From the NCBI GenBank assembly GCA_037974665.1, contig CM075769.1, forward strand, positions 24,987,139-25,051,138: DNA of 64,000 nucleotides, given 5' to 3'. Source of the DNA: Ehretia macrophylla. Taxonomy: Eukaryota; Streptophyta; Magnoliopsida; Boraginales; Ehretiaceae. Every line of letters starts with the position of its first letter. Position 1 is the first letter of the stretch. The position numbers and the translations under genes are program-made. Below, piece after piece: positions 47,623 through 60,956 of this stretch. Under the pieces are notes generated by a model. It was not told the DNA's origin. It searched no databases and worked only from the letters and a program-made list of their open reading frames with translations.

Positions 47623-50600
47623 TGTAACACCCCAACCCCGAGCATATAGTTATTTTATTTACTTGCATATATTAATATGCTTATTTTAATCATTTGCGTA
47701 CATTTACATCCTGCCTTAACTGTTTGCATATGATTATTAGCATTACTTTTTATATTTCTTGGAAAATGTACAAATTGTGTTTAATTAATATAAATGGAAT
47801 AATTATTTTAGCATTATTTTTATTTGAAATATATTTTTTTGTATCTAAGTGTTAGCTCTGAGCCCGGGGTAAAATTTTAAGTATTTTATTTTGTGAATTT
47901 CGTATTCTATTCTCATTACTTATTTGTTTATTAGTATACGTTCATTGAAATTATTTGCATAGCACTTTGGGAAGGTGGGTAGAAAAATTGCTAAAGGTAT
48001 CGAATAAATTAACTAAACATAGACAACTAAAGCAAGAGCAACTAAATAGTTGGAAATTAACTAGAATGGCAAACTAGTAGAATAGCATTTAGTTGAAGGG
48101 CAGTCTTCCATTATATACACACACATACACATACAAACATACCAACACACACATAAAAATTAGACACACACTCAGACAAAATAAAAAATGTATAACACAC
48201 TAAAACACACACAAACACACATTCAAGCTTCAAGAAGGCAAATCAAGAGGATAAATTGAAGATCCGAGTTGTTTTCTTCAAGATCTTGCTTCTATCCACC
48301 TTGCTCAAGCTTTTTCTTGCATCTTCTTTGTATTTCGAAGTAAGGGGTTTTCCTAACTCAACTATTTTTCCATTCAAGCATGTTATAATCTGGTTATTAT
48401 GTGTTAGCTAGACTTGTTTTTAATGAATGTATGCTTATGAAGTGTATTTAGTTGATTTTATGTAATATTTGTTCTTAGTTAATTGTGGTAGCTTCTTGTG
48501 AATTTAGGTTGATGAATTAGAGTTAAGATGATGTGTTGAAGCTTAAAAGAGTGAAAAGGGGATAGATTATAGGCTATACAATTAATAAAGTTGCACAAAG
48601 AAGATTTATGTAGAAGTTCTAAAACTGGACAGAAACGAGCTACTATATTTCAGAGCCTTTTTGTCATAGAAAACGAAACGAAACATAACAAAATTTATAT
48701 AGCAGCTATATTAGGCAGTTTAGAGCAAATGTTGATTTCTAGGGATAAGGCTAATTCTAATGTTTTAACTCTCTGATCTAGCCATTTTATAAATGTGTCC
48801 TAAAAATCGCTACTACTGGTCAGTTTGTGCAGTTGCATAGAAAAGGTCGTAACTTGCTGAATTTAATTCGAAATTAGGCACAGTTTGATTCTAAAGTTAT
48901 CTACACTCGAAGAGATACGTTTGTGCATAAAAATCAGTCAGTTTGGAGGTCAAGAGCATAGGTAAATAAATTGATTAAGTTAAGCTTCTGTTAGAGGGAT
49001 TGAGAAATGTCTTAGTTGGGTTATTATTTGATATTGTTACTTAGGATCACTAAGTGGGGAAATTGTTAATGTCTATTGGTGCTAAGTGATATCTAATGAT
49101 GTAGAATTGTTAGTTGAGCCATTAATGTGAACTTTATTATATTAGCTATGAATGACACCTACGTGATTACTTGTGAATTATGTAGTTGGAATACTAACCA
49201 TTTGAAAAAGTATTTTGTTGGATGACTTGTATATTTGGAAGGCCTTAATTGTAATTGGCTAATAATTGGATCATGTTAGATTAAAGTTTGAATTGATTAG
49301 AGTATGGTTAGAACTCATTGTAGGTGTTCGAGAATGAATTGAAGCCAATTTTTGCATCTTGGAGCATGGTAGAGGTGAGGGAGTTACATCTTACTTGCAT
49401 TTTCCTGTTGTATATTGATTATGTTAAATAATGCACATGCTATAAATGTTAGGTATTTAGCGTATATTGTTATCTTGTCTATATTGCTTATGAATTATCT
49501 TGTATATGTTACCTGACATGGCTATCGAATCGGTTTTCCTTAGAATTATAGATACCAGCGAGTATAATCTCGTATTTTGTGATTATATCTCTCGTTATCT
49601 TACTCGTTATCGTGATAGTGGTTGCGCAACTATTTGGGGCATGGTAGTGTCGTGAAACTCCGGGCAACATCGGGTTGTCGGTCTAGCTCAACTATCATGA
49701 CCCTACTCCATCTCTCGCTAGGGCATAATCTTCTACCTCGATAGGCGTGGTTTACCTCGTTGGGGCAGAAAGGTCTACCCTGGAAGAGTTGGGACCTAAG
49801 ATCCGTGGTACATCCGGAGTACACCCATGGGAGTTATAAGGGGTTTTGTGTCGGCTTATCGATATTGTGATACCCCGAACCTGGCATGTATTCAATAGCA
49901 TTTAAAGTTCATTTAAATTGTATTTTATTGACCTTTCACCTTCTTTGACCAAACTAGTTGACTTTTCATCTACATTGACCAACTAGGACAAGGTGAAAAT
50001 TTTTGAAATGTTTAATAAATGGCAAACTTGGGATTAGAAATAAAAAAAATACAATGTTAAGTTAGTCAAATTTTGGGTCAACTTTGGAATTAAATTTGAA
50101 TCAATTGGGGAAGATTTAGGTAGCAAATTATATATGGTTGGAAAGCTCTATGAGTCTAGTTTCTGAGGCTTCAAACCGTTCGTGAATTGGAGTTTTCTAG
50201 AAGAAGTTATGGCCGTTTTCGTAAGGTCGCGCATAGCTGTTTTGGTTTAGCGGGTTGACCGAAGCCTTGACCATTGACTATTGTTGTCATCTTTTATAAG
50301 CATAAAATAGCATAAAAAAAACAAAGGAAAAGCTGAAAAATAAAGAGAGAAAACCAAGAGTTCAAGGAGAAAAGAAAAAAAAGAATTTTCAACTTCAAAT
50401 CTTCAAATCTTTGCGAGGGCTTGCACGGGGTCGTTTCCGAGGCTTCTAACGTTGTTTTCCTAGCGTTTATTAGCAGCTAAGGTGAGGGATGCATAATTAT
50501 TTGCACATTAGAAAATATGATGTCCAGACTTTAATTTTTAGAAATTGCGTATAGAATGTTGTTTAATTCGTTTTGTTGCTTGAAATATGTTCTATGATGT

Positions 50601-53432
50601 TAGTAGACCTTACTTTTGTAAGTTTTTAGAAATTTCTGTGGTTAAAATTGATTATTGTATTTCAAATGTTGATTGAATAGTGAAAAACGTGAATAGTAAA
50701 CCCCCGTTCGAAATTTTGCTCCGAGTTGCGTTCTATTGATGTAGGAAGGTGCTAGATATGCTAGAATGCTTAAATGTATGATTTATTTGGGTTGCGTAAT
50801 GGAAAAACGGAGAAAAATGTCTTGGTACAAGTTGGGGTCATTTAGGTCGAGATTAGCGTTTCCTCGATTTGCATGATGGCATTGTCTCGGGAGGCCATGG
50901 AAGCACTTTTGGTGTGGTTATGGCGTTGGTTGGGTGTTTGGTTAGGGTAGCGGTAGTTCAAACGAGCAAAGGGAGAAATCAGGGCTTTGCGTGAATTCTA
51001 GGGTTAAGTAGGGTTTCGGGGTCTTTAGACGTGCCTTATGGTGACCTAGGAGGATTGGTGAAGTCGGTTTTCAAAACTCGTGGCTCGTTTGAAAGTAGTA
51101 GCGTTTTGAAAGTTGGGGTCATTTTGTGATTTTGTGTGTTTTCATAATGTAATGCCTATAGAATGCTTAATAATGCTTGTTATGCTTGTTAAAGTTGATT
51201 ATGATTGAATTTGTATATCAATTGTTGATAATGCTTGTTAGTGTTGTTCTTGTTACTTTATTGATTGTAATTGCTTATTGTGTGCTTATTGTATCGCATG
51301 TTGTTACTAACTTGCACTTTAGTGCCTTGCTCGATTATTGTTATATATCTCGTATTGCATTGCATAAGTGTCAGGTGCGTGAGTGATGGGCCTCTCTGGG
51401 TAGCCTCGGGTTGCCAGTGTTGGTTGCTCTAGCTCCGTGTCCTATTCCATTTTCTCGCTTGGGTTGCCGCCCAGGGAGTTTTGGGTCGTAGAATTGACAG
51501 AGTATGTCCGGAGTACTCTAACGGAAGTTATAAGGTGGGTGAGCCGGCGCGTCATCGTTAAAGTCATTGAAATCGTGATCGGTACATTACTCGCTCGAGT
51601 GAACCATAGCCTTCAAAGTGTGGTATAGCTTTGAATGGTTGTGTTAATGCTTTCTTTAATTGTTTATTGTATTGTCATTTATATTGAATGCCTTCTTATT
51701 GATTATATTGATTAACTGTACCTATTTGCATTGCACGATCTTCTTTCTCTCCACCTCGAAATCTGTCTCGCCCTCACTGAGTATACGTGTTGAGTATACT
51801 CACTCCTTACCACCACATTTCAGGGAATTGCCATGATAGCTGAAAAGTTCGTGATTACGTGAAAGTCCGTGCTTGAAGAGTTGTCTTACGTGCCTATGTG
51901 GTTTGAGTTGTCGAAGTTGTAAAGATGTATGCTTTCATGTATTGTATGTATTAAATGTCAAAAGGAATGTAATTTAAGTTTCATTAGATTGTTGAAGTAG
52001 TTTGATAAGTTAGATTATGTATCTAGTTAGTATAGCTTAACTTTAATGCATGTTTGTAATGTCCAAAGGAAAAGAGTTAGAATGGTATGATAGTCTATTT
52101 TATGCAATAAGTTAGAATGGTTTAATTGTAAAGTATGAATGTACTTGTAAAAGATGTGAAGAGGTAGGTTAGTCTGTAAACTGGAAATGTATATTTGCTT
52201 GTGATTGCTTGTTGAGAACAAGGCTCGGATGGCCTTGAGGTGGTTGAATGTTTGGACATGGTATTAGTCCACTCATATGCTGTCGCAGGTTTACATTTTG
52301 CCTAGAAACAGGGGAGACTCCGTCCGTCTTTCCCTAAAATTTTGCCCGGGTTTGGAATTGGGTTGTGATTAGATCGATTGATAGAACTCCCGGTCTCGAG
52401 AAGGATCGGGGTGTTACAGATATAGTAAATATTTCTTGTGATTCATGGTTCGTGGATCGTGGTTCATAGTTTGTGCTCACGATCGGTGATATATCCTTTT
52501 TAGAATCTCTCGTTGTGGCATAATCTACTACCCCAGAGGCTTGAACAACCTTGTTGGGGCATACAGATCTACCACAGGAGAGCTAACTATAATTATATTC
52601 CTTTACATGAGCTATTTAGTTATTAATTGCTATTGTATCTCGCATTGCTACGTGATTCCTTCTCTTTCTGTGGAAAAGTATTGTCTACCTAGTTGTTATT
52701 TTATATTGATTTCTTATACCTTCCTTATTGTTGCATTGCACGAAAACATTTTTGAAAACTCCTCGAATATATGTTCTCTCCCTCACTGAGTATACATGTT
52801 TCATATGCTCACCGCTCTTCCTAACATTTCCAGGTTTAGTACGAAACAACTGCAGAGCCTACAAGTTGTTTGGCCTCCTGAGCATTGAGGTGTTGCTTGC
52901 TCATGATAGTAAAATTTGTAAAATAGAAGTCTTGTGTGTGTAATTGATTCATGTTGGGAAGGATTATAATAGATAGTTAATGTTGTAAGGTGTGATAATT
53001 GTAATGGTATGCAATAACTTGTATTCTTTACTTTATTGTCTATTAAATGCATGCTTGTATGATTTGAATGGTTGGCGGACTTAATTCATAAGAAAGATAG
53101 ATAGACAATAATAGAATGGTATGATAAGTGAAATTATAAACATAGACTTTCAACAGTTAATGAATGCATGCTTGTTTATGGACTTTTGTGGGTTCCAAGG
53201 CTCAAATGGCCTTGAGGAGTTTGTTGTATGTGATGATAGAGGAAGTTGAGAATTACGGAGGAGGTTGGACTTTGATTTTGTAGTTATAATTGTTTGTACA
53301 GGTTTTGGATTGTCCTATAAACAGAGGTGACTCCGTCCGTTTTTCCTAAATTTTTGTGCCCGGGTTTGGAATTGGGTTAAGAATAGCGTGATCAATAGAA
53401 GTCCTGGTTTCGTGAGGGATCGGGGCGTTACA
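47623..53432 (+). mobile_element. Large solo LTR inside element 2
   Basis: Begins TGTAACACCCC and ends GGGGCGTTACA. After removing the nested LTR at 49866-52418 and one duplication it is about 3.25 kb. Flanks (actac and ccaac) do not form a clear target duplication. The core module is at 49615-49850, with a second, partial copy at 52440-52590 that explains the extra length. Donor-like GT at 49375; acceptor-like AG at 52832-52833. Confidence 0.75.
49866..52418 (+). mobile_element. Solo LTR nested in a solo LTR
   Basis: Begins TGTGATACCCCGAACC and ends GATCGGGGTGTTACA. Perfect target duplication gatat at 49861-49865 and 52419-52423; 2553 bp. Donor-like GGTGAGGGA with GT at 50482, acceptor-like AG at 51822-51823 (1.34 kb apart), core module 51370-51560. 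Same subfamily as 37219-39825. Confidence 0.93.
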
Positions 53433-53491
53433 CCAACAGTCCGAAGACCCTATCCTAGATTATGAGCTATCTAAGCTCTGATACCACTAAA
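53433..53491 (-). mobile_element. Element 2 interior, right piece with primer site
   Basis: The primer site (plus strand gctctgatacca, exact) is at 53475-53486, five bases from the 5' LTR. The text 'ccctatc...gagctatctaagctctgatacca' matches the equivalent stretch of element 1 (37030-37066). Confidence 0.85.
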
Positions 53492-55866
53492 TGTAACTCG
53501 ACCCATTCTAGGATCCAAATTGAGACGCGACAGAATTTTGGCATGTTACCGTCTGTAACTAGACACTAGCCTGAATATAAACCTGTATGCAGAAACTTAC
53601 CACAACAACATATAATCTACAACCAATCATATATAAGCCATTCACATGCATTCCAAGTACCCTATCGTTCGTCTCACTACACTCCGCATTATGTTACAAT
53701 ACAAGGGTTCAAAATAATTTACAAGTCCAACCTTATATACATAACAAAATGAGGCTATATAACTCAATCCTCTAAACTATAAAACAACTACGAACACATT
53801 TACATATTCTAATAAAGTCCTTAAACATAAAGTAAACTATTAATATATATTTACAAATAACATCAATTACAAGTATCAAGCCTCGGGCTTGTCCATATTG
53901 TGTGGGCCAACATATTCCACGTACGCTATATCTGGTTCACCTGAAAGGTTGGAAAAAAGGTGAGCTAACCATCATCTAGCTCAGTGAGGGAGGAAAATGC
54001 ATGGAGTTTTGAAAACCATTTTATCCTTTCAAAAACATGATTTGCACATCAAAGACAATAAATAAGCAGTAGAATAACAAGTCAAGAAAATTAACATCAT
54101 AATAATACGCATTAATAAAGTAACCACATTTTAAAAAGAATACTCTCATTCTATTGATGTCGTTTCCCACACACCATCACAAACATCTTCTCCTATACAC
54201 CAAGTAGTACCATTGGGTACGTTGACTCAACCTACAACCCAGTCCCTCATGGATGCACTCTGCCCAGTCCATTCAGGATAGGGATTAGCACATTGGTGGT
54301 CGAGCCATCGTCTGGCAAGCCCGATGCCACCTCGGGTGACACGAACCAACCGCAATTGTTTGGTTGCAACCACGCATTCGCATCGTACGCACACATAACA
54401 CATAACATGCAATCACATACACATCGCATCGCATTCATATCATATAACATTTTATATTTCATATTCACATATAGACTGGGTAACAATGTAGGTTGCCCAA
54501 TCTTATCATGACATAATTATGCATTTAATAAGCTAACTAAACCATAGCCAAGCACTTAAGCCACATTAGACACCAACTCAAGTTAAACATGCTAAACTAC
54601 ATTTTAACTAACCTTCTAACATTAAAACATGAGCTAATTTATTTTTCTCCTCAAATCAATCAAAGCCCCAATTCCTACCCACATTTCATCTAACATTTAA
54701 CATCCCAAAATACACATTTAAAACATATATGGACAGCCCAACAATTTCACTACTTATGGCCACAAAACGACAATAATAATGCATAATTATTAAAAATTTC
54801 AGCCAAGTCACCTCATCTATTATTGCACATCTATGCATCTCTAAGCTATTTAACCAAGCTACGAATATATTTTAGCACGTCTAGGCAACAAGTAAATAAT
54901 AAGAACCAAGTTTAGACATCAAATTAAGCATTTCAACATTTAACTCATCTACTATTAATCCAAAAATTAAAATATGAGAAAATAAAATTCTAAAACGGTA
55001 AATATGTGCCATATCAACTAAATAGCAAGTATAAAATATAAATTTAACAATACAACATCTAAACGATACATTTTAAATTAATTTTGAAAAGAGCCCTCAC
55101 AAATGTTTCGCTCCGAAAGTTAAAAAATGAATGGTAGATGCGAAGTAGAAGTTGAGATGAGTTAAAAAATATCCAGGTTGGCCTTTGATTCTACCTCTAA
55201 CCCCTTCAAATCGCTTAAAATGCACAAAATTTACTATTCCTTCAGGCAAGGGTTTTGGCTATTTTGGGCATTTTTTGGCTGATTTTGAGCATTTTTTTAG
55301 CATTTTGGGCTATTTATAATCAAGTGAAAGTTAAACTTTAGTCAATGCAAGACTTGTTGGGTTATTTTCACTATTTGGCTTATAAAACGTCACTTTTTAA
55401 TGCATAAAATGCTACTTAAAATCACTAGTTTATTTTTAAAATAATTTTACAAAGTCACGGTTTAAATAATAGTGGTAGACTAAATTTTAAAATATTTAAA
55501 GAACTAGTTTTAAAAATTTAAAGGAATAGTCCTCAAATAAACTTTAAAAGTATTTTAAATGCAATTTTCACTAAAAATATTTATAAAAATAATATGAATG
55601 CACATATAACAAATATTAAAATAAATAAACTCGTAATTTTACTAATAAAAGTTAATTAAACACATAATTGCACATAAAAGACAAATAAACACCAAATTTC
55701 ACATATTATGACAAAGAAACATTTTAAACAATTAAATGCACATATCTCATTTGCTAAAATAAATAAACACATGATTTTACTCATAAAAGTTAATTAAACA
55801 TGAAATTTGCATGTAAACTTCAAATATACACATAATTACACTTATAGTCATAATTGGGGCGCCACA
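53492..55866 (-). mobile_element. Element 2, 5' LTR
   Basis: Plus-strand limits TGTAACTCGACCC (53492) and GGGGCGCCACA (55866); 2375 bp. The outer 925 bases match the 3' LTR (46492-47396). A divergent core module lies at 54170-54370 and an acceptor-like site at 53941-53942; I did not find the donor-like site. Confidence 0.8.
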
Positions 55867-56187
55867 TAATGGTTTCTACCATTTAGTTGTGATGCTTTTG
55901 TATTACAACTATAATGGAGCTAGTGCACAAGCTTATGGAACTAGTGTCTCACAGTATGTCCAAACACTTTAAAAGGTGTTTTCATTTTCATACTTTGTAT
56001 CTGTAGCCTATATGTGCATGTTTAGATGTTTTTTGCAGAAAATAACCATATTTATTTATGTTACTAGCCCACTTACCATAGTTGTGAATTGGTCAAAGCT
56101 AAGTCATCATCTTAAGAAGATGGATATTAGATATCATCATATGTTGCGCTAATACTATGTTACATAGCATTAATGCAAGTGGGAGAT
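55867..56187 (+). pseudogene. Copia pol 3' end (RNase H tail) and polypurine tract
   Basis: The frame around 56090-56152 reads NWSKLSHHLKKMDIRYHHM, matching the conserved end of Copia RNase H where 'KHIDIRYHFIRE' is usual. It ends at a TAA, and the polypurine tract aagtgggagat (56177-56187) abuts the LTR start. Upstream of 56080 little coding sense remains. The rest of the element is not to the left; that side is element 2's LTR. Confidence 0.75.
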
Positions 56188-58255
56188 TGTTGGAGATATG
56201 CCCTAATGCTATATATTTAGATGACATATATTGGGGCATTTTGACATTAACTTCTACTTAATGGCATGGGTGTCTATATGTTTCTTTACATATTAACTAC
56301 TTTTATAGACATTCATATTCTCCCTCTTTATGTATATGAATGAGTCACTGGTATTTTTATTAAAGAGATGTATTCTAGAAGGTGTTTAGAATATGTTGGC
56401 ATATCTCTTTATTATGATAAATAGTTAAAGTATTCATAGTACTTAGATTAAATGATTGGGACTTCAACAATCTATTATGGACTATTACATGTATTGTTAC
56501 ATTTGATTAACATAGGGATGTTAATGATAAAGGATGGTGAGCCATGTGCCATAATGGCATTGGATGTGATTAACAAACATATGAGTGATTATTAGTGGAA
56601 TGAATCATCGAATGTGACGTAAATAACAAATTACATGACTTAGGATTAATAGTTTGTTATTCGTTGTGATTGTATATATAATCCTTTGACTTGAGATATT
56701 ACGGCTGTCATATGTATCGAGATTTAATACTTGCATTTGAACAAGACTCATCTTTGTTTCATCAAGACGGGTTACGAGCTCTTGCAGGATCATTCATCCG
56801 GTATATGGTTGTCAAGATAGAATCCATTAACCTCCGATGTGAGGCGATATCCTAAGCGATCTAGACATGGTTGTTGAATAAGGAAGTCTTCGGCCAGAGC
56901 ATGATGATGGAAAGAGATTTTTCCATGGATGCCATATCTCATTCCACCATTTGGATTTTTACATAGTATCGAGTCTATGAACTTAATCCTATCATGATTC
57001 TTGCTCAACGAGACAATTAATGGAAGAATCGAATTGCACAATAATCTGTGACTATAAATGGATTCACTTGAATTGGACTTCATTGCCTTATAAACTGTCT
57101 TGACACATGGGTTGCTAGGCGTCACTCAAGAACTTTGAGGGTATTTTGAGAATGACGAGAGATATTCTCAAAATATATTAAAATTGTTTAATATTCACTC
57201 ATTGCTATGTGGCGGTGAATCACAGAAGGTCATACACAAATAAGCACCTGTGAGTGGTTTTCCTATTGAGCTTATAACTTGAACCTTATTACTTTAGAAT
57301 TGTTAAAGTGTTAACAATTGTTTTAGTTTTTATTTGAATTGTTAAAGTGTTAACAATCATATTTTGTTTCTCTTGTATTGTTAAAGAGTTAACAATTGTT
57401 TAATTGACTAGTAATAGTTAATTGGGCCAATATATAATTAAATGTTAATTATAGGGTCAATGTATAAATTTGAATTAATGTTGAGGCCATAGTGCAAATA
57501 TGGAAATATTGCTTCCATAATTAGTTAAACTAACGGAGATAAGCTTAATTAACTAAGTACTTAGTTAGAAGACTAATATGTCATGTATATGTTATGCACT
57601 TATGCATGTATGTCTTCAATAAAGTAAAGAGCACTAACGATGGACAAGATTAAGCCACATCGTCTTGTCTACCAACTTAATTTGAATGAATGGCTAGATC
57701 TCAATACTACACATATGATGGATATATTAGTATATGCCAACATGTATGTATGTATTTGGAAGATATGAAAATATCTTGGTCAATAGCTTGTTGACCAAAG
57801 CTAGCCAATTACATAAAAACACAAGACAAACAAAACAATCACTATTCACTATCTTCTTCTTGAGAGTCACTGCCAAAAAGGGTAAAGCAAGAAGAAGAGT
57901 TTTCTTCTTCAAATCTTCAAGTCCAAGCTCAAATCTTCTCAAATCTTGCTAGCACAAAGGTTTAGGAAGATCTTAGGAGGCCATTCTTTGCTTGTATGGA
58001 CTAACTTGATCTTTTGGTGTTCAAGAAGGGTAGTCTAGCTCAAGTGCTTCAACCATGGCTTCTAATGCTTGTCTTCAAGAGGTAATATGTTATACTAGCT
58101 TTTATCTACATATATGAGCTATATTCTTGCAATATATGGTTTATTATGTTAATTACATGAATCCAAGTTAGGGTTTTGAATAGTATACAAGACTTTAATC
58201 ATGAATTTTTTTTGAAATTGCTTGTTGCTTCCGCTTGGATTATAGCTTGTATATG
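56188..58255 (+). mobile_element. Copia 3' LTR
   Basis: Begins TGTTGGAGATATGCCCTA right after the polypurine tract, a typical plant Copia LTR opening. It serves as the reference for the other Copia LTR pieces in the window (1-396 with 26123-27260, 29780-31698, 63231-64000). The end is placed near the 'ttgcttccgcttgg' phrase by analogy with other Copia LTRs and is uncertain by about 100 bases. Confidence 0.7.
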
Positions 58256-58699
58256 ATGTTCGTAACTCTATTTTGATCCCTTCATACACATCCCAATATT
58301 CCTATAAATGATTAAAAAATTGACCACCTATGTCATAGCATCATTGCACTTTATATTTTGATCATTTCATTCATCAAAGAATTTCACAATTCATTAAAAG
58401 CATGTACAATCGATCAATGATTATCACATATAGAATATTACATTCATCCATTCATATCCTCATTTACATTGTGAACATCTCATTTTCAAAATTTCTTACT
58501 TAGCATTTATATCATCATGATATTTATACAACACAAGTATCTTCAAAATGACATAACAATGCATATAGTAACTCAAGCATAAGTTCATCAAGATTAATTG
58601 AATCACATATTATCAATCAAGTACAATCAGCACAAAGCCAAAGCATATACCAACATTTCTCAAGGAGCACATATGAGAATACACTCAACTTTACTCGTG
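58256..58699. other. AT-rich region, nothing recognised
   Basis: No open frame, terminal repeat or family motif. 'catcatt' and 'catttcatt' low-complexity text dominates. Confidence 0.5.
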
Positions 58700-60956
58700 C
58701 TTCCTTATCATAATGATTTTGCCTTTCTCATGAGTTGCATCACCATCTTCTTTGGTGTTTCTTGACATTTCTACAACAAATCATGACAAGATCTAGGTAC
58801 CCAACTTCAATTGGGTCCTTGGGGTTTAGCATTGCATTTAACAATTTAGTCTTCTCAATACCACTTCTTTCTCCCCCTATAGTGTTCAACCAAAGCATAT
58901 ATCAACACACATAATTCAAGAATTCGCACTTCTTCTTTTTATCATTTCAACCATAATATCATCAAAATCAATGAAATATAATATTTGTCATGATCAATTC
59001 ATATAGCATTTGAAAGAGCATATAATAGTATTTGTCATGATCTTTTCTCTACTAGTTGTTACATTATACATAGAGTCACAACTTTAATACCACTTGCTAG
59101 CCCAAATTATCCTAAGAAGGGGGTGAATTAGGCTTATGGAGGCAATGTTACTACTTTTTTTACTAAGCTTGCAACTATGATTTTTTTCTTAGGAAATTTA
59201 TCAAACATCTTGTGTGGATAACTTGATAAGAAAAATTAAACACAATAAATTCCAACCCAAGAACAATATAAACACTTTAAACAATAGTTATGACAATGAA
59301 TATAAATAGAGTAGAGAGAGAAATCAAATACGGTACTTTTAAGTGATTTGAACTCCCAAAGGCCTAATCCACTACCTAAGGTCTTTCTCCCCTTAGGATT
59401 TTTACAAACTCCACTAGAGCTTCCATGTTTCTTCAAATGTTGGTGAAGCACAACCAACTTACAACAATCTCTTGAATCCATAAGAGATCAACTAGGGTCT
59501 CTTCAAATATAGGTAAGACCTCAAACCTACAACCCCTACCATTTGAGTCCACAATGGATTTTTCCATACTCATCTCTTTACAAGGATTTTCTCAATCCTA
59601 ATCTAGAGTCCCATGGGTGTATACAAGTGTTTGAAAGATAATACAATGAATCCTATACATAACTCCTCAATGAGTAGATAAAACAATTCAAAGTTATTTT
59701 GAATGGTCATTAAGATTTGCACATATAAGCTCAAGCTTGATGCATTTTGATGTTTTGGATCAAAAATATAAGCTTAGCATCAAGCAAAAATGTGTGGAAG
59801 AGGTCTAGGATGAAATGGGTTAGTTTTGGTATAAATAAAAAATATTTTAACGACACTTTAACCGCTATTTTTTAAAATTCAGCCACTGTCGGATGAGCTT
59901 ACTAGATGAGGTGCTCGCCTTGTAGATTATGTTTTTGTCGGATGAGGATGATTTGGCTACCTCGTCCTACAGATTTTTCAAAATAGCCCTTTCGGCAAAA
60001 AAACCATCCAAAAGCCAATATTTTAAAGGTAAAATATTTGGACACCTCAGGAACACTTCTTCGAAAGATTTTTCAACCTTTTAAGCCTCCTAAAATATTT
60101 TCTAAACTCTTGAGAAAATATCAAAAACTGATTTTTGCAATCCAAGAACCAATTTTCACCATAAAATCAATCTTTTGAAGATAAAAATATTTGGACTTGT
60201 TAAGAATAATTCTTCAAAAGATATTTTGACCTCAAAGTGATCTTAAGAAAAGATTTAAAGAATATTTTAAGAGATTACTAAGAGCTTAGGCCATGCAAGT
60301 GCAAATCCAAGACAAACGATAATATTCATGCGTTACTCCTTACGTCGTTACTTCTCTGCTTTATGTCATCACTTCATCTTTATGCCTTCAAGTCTTGATT
60401 TTCAAGATCTTCACTTCTTTTATTCTCCAAGACTTTATTGGTTCATGCTTGTTGTGAGCTTGATCATTATATTCTTCAATTTCTTAATGACTAACATAAT
60501 ATGCATCTTCTCGATCTTGCATTTCTTCTTTTTGAATCTTACTTTTCTTTTCTTGCAAGATTCTCTTCCACCAAGCATTCATAGAATATTTTGGCTCATA
60601 AAATCATTAATACAATATAATCCACATAAGCCAAAATATCCGAATACAAATTGGCTCACAATGATATATACATTTAATGCACAAAAGCCAACATGTTCAT
60701 ATTTAAGAATATAAACATATTTGATTGCACACACTGACATGTTCAATTGTACTTGTTTTTTCTATAAGATTAATACAATTTCTTTTCCAAACAATTTACA
60801 CCACCAATCAATATTTGGCACAAATGTATATAATTTATCCACATGAGTCACACGCGTGAATTTAACAATATAAACACCTTTGATCAATCACACTTGACAT
60901 AACCATTTAATCATATTTGTTATCATCAAAATCATGCATTAGACCTAAGGCCAACA
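58700..60956 (-). mobile_element. Second Copia type (SIRE-like), minus-strand remnant
   Basis: The minus-strand LTR start at 60956 reads TGTTGGCCTTAGG, followed by 'gattttgatgataacaaa', a hallmark of SIRE/Maximus-type Copia LTRs. Near 59100-59130 the minus strand has 'cctaattcaccccc', usual at the end of such LTRs, then a decayed primer site (tggtattaaag). Further on, around 58796-58845, a broken frame resembles the 'NPQGPN.SWVPRS' linker before Copia protease. Most of gag and pol is absent. Confidence 0.55.

Noticed and set aside
47618..53437. Target duplication for the large solo LTR
   Set aside because: Flanking pentamers actac and ccaac match at only three of five bases, so I do not claim one.
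60328..60714. 128-codon frame with hydrophobic stretches, possible membrane protein
   Set aside because: Phe/Leu/Ile runs come from T-rich DNA within a minus-strand Copia-like LTR; no family signature.
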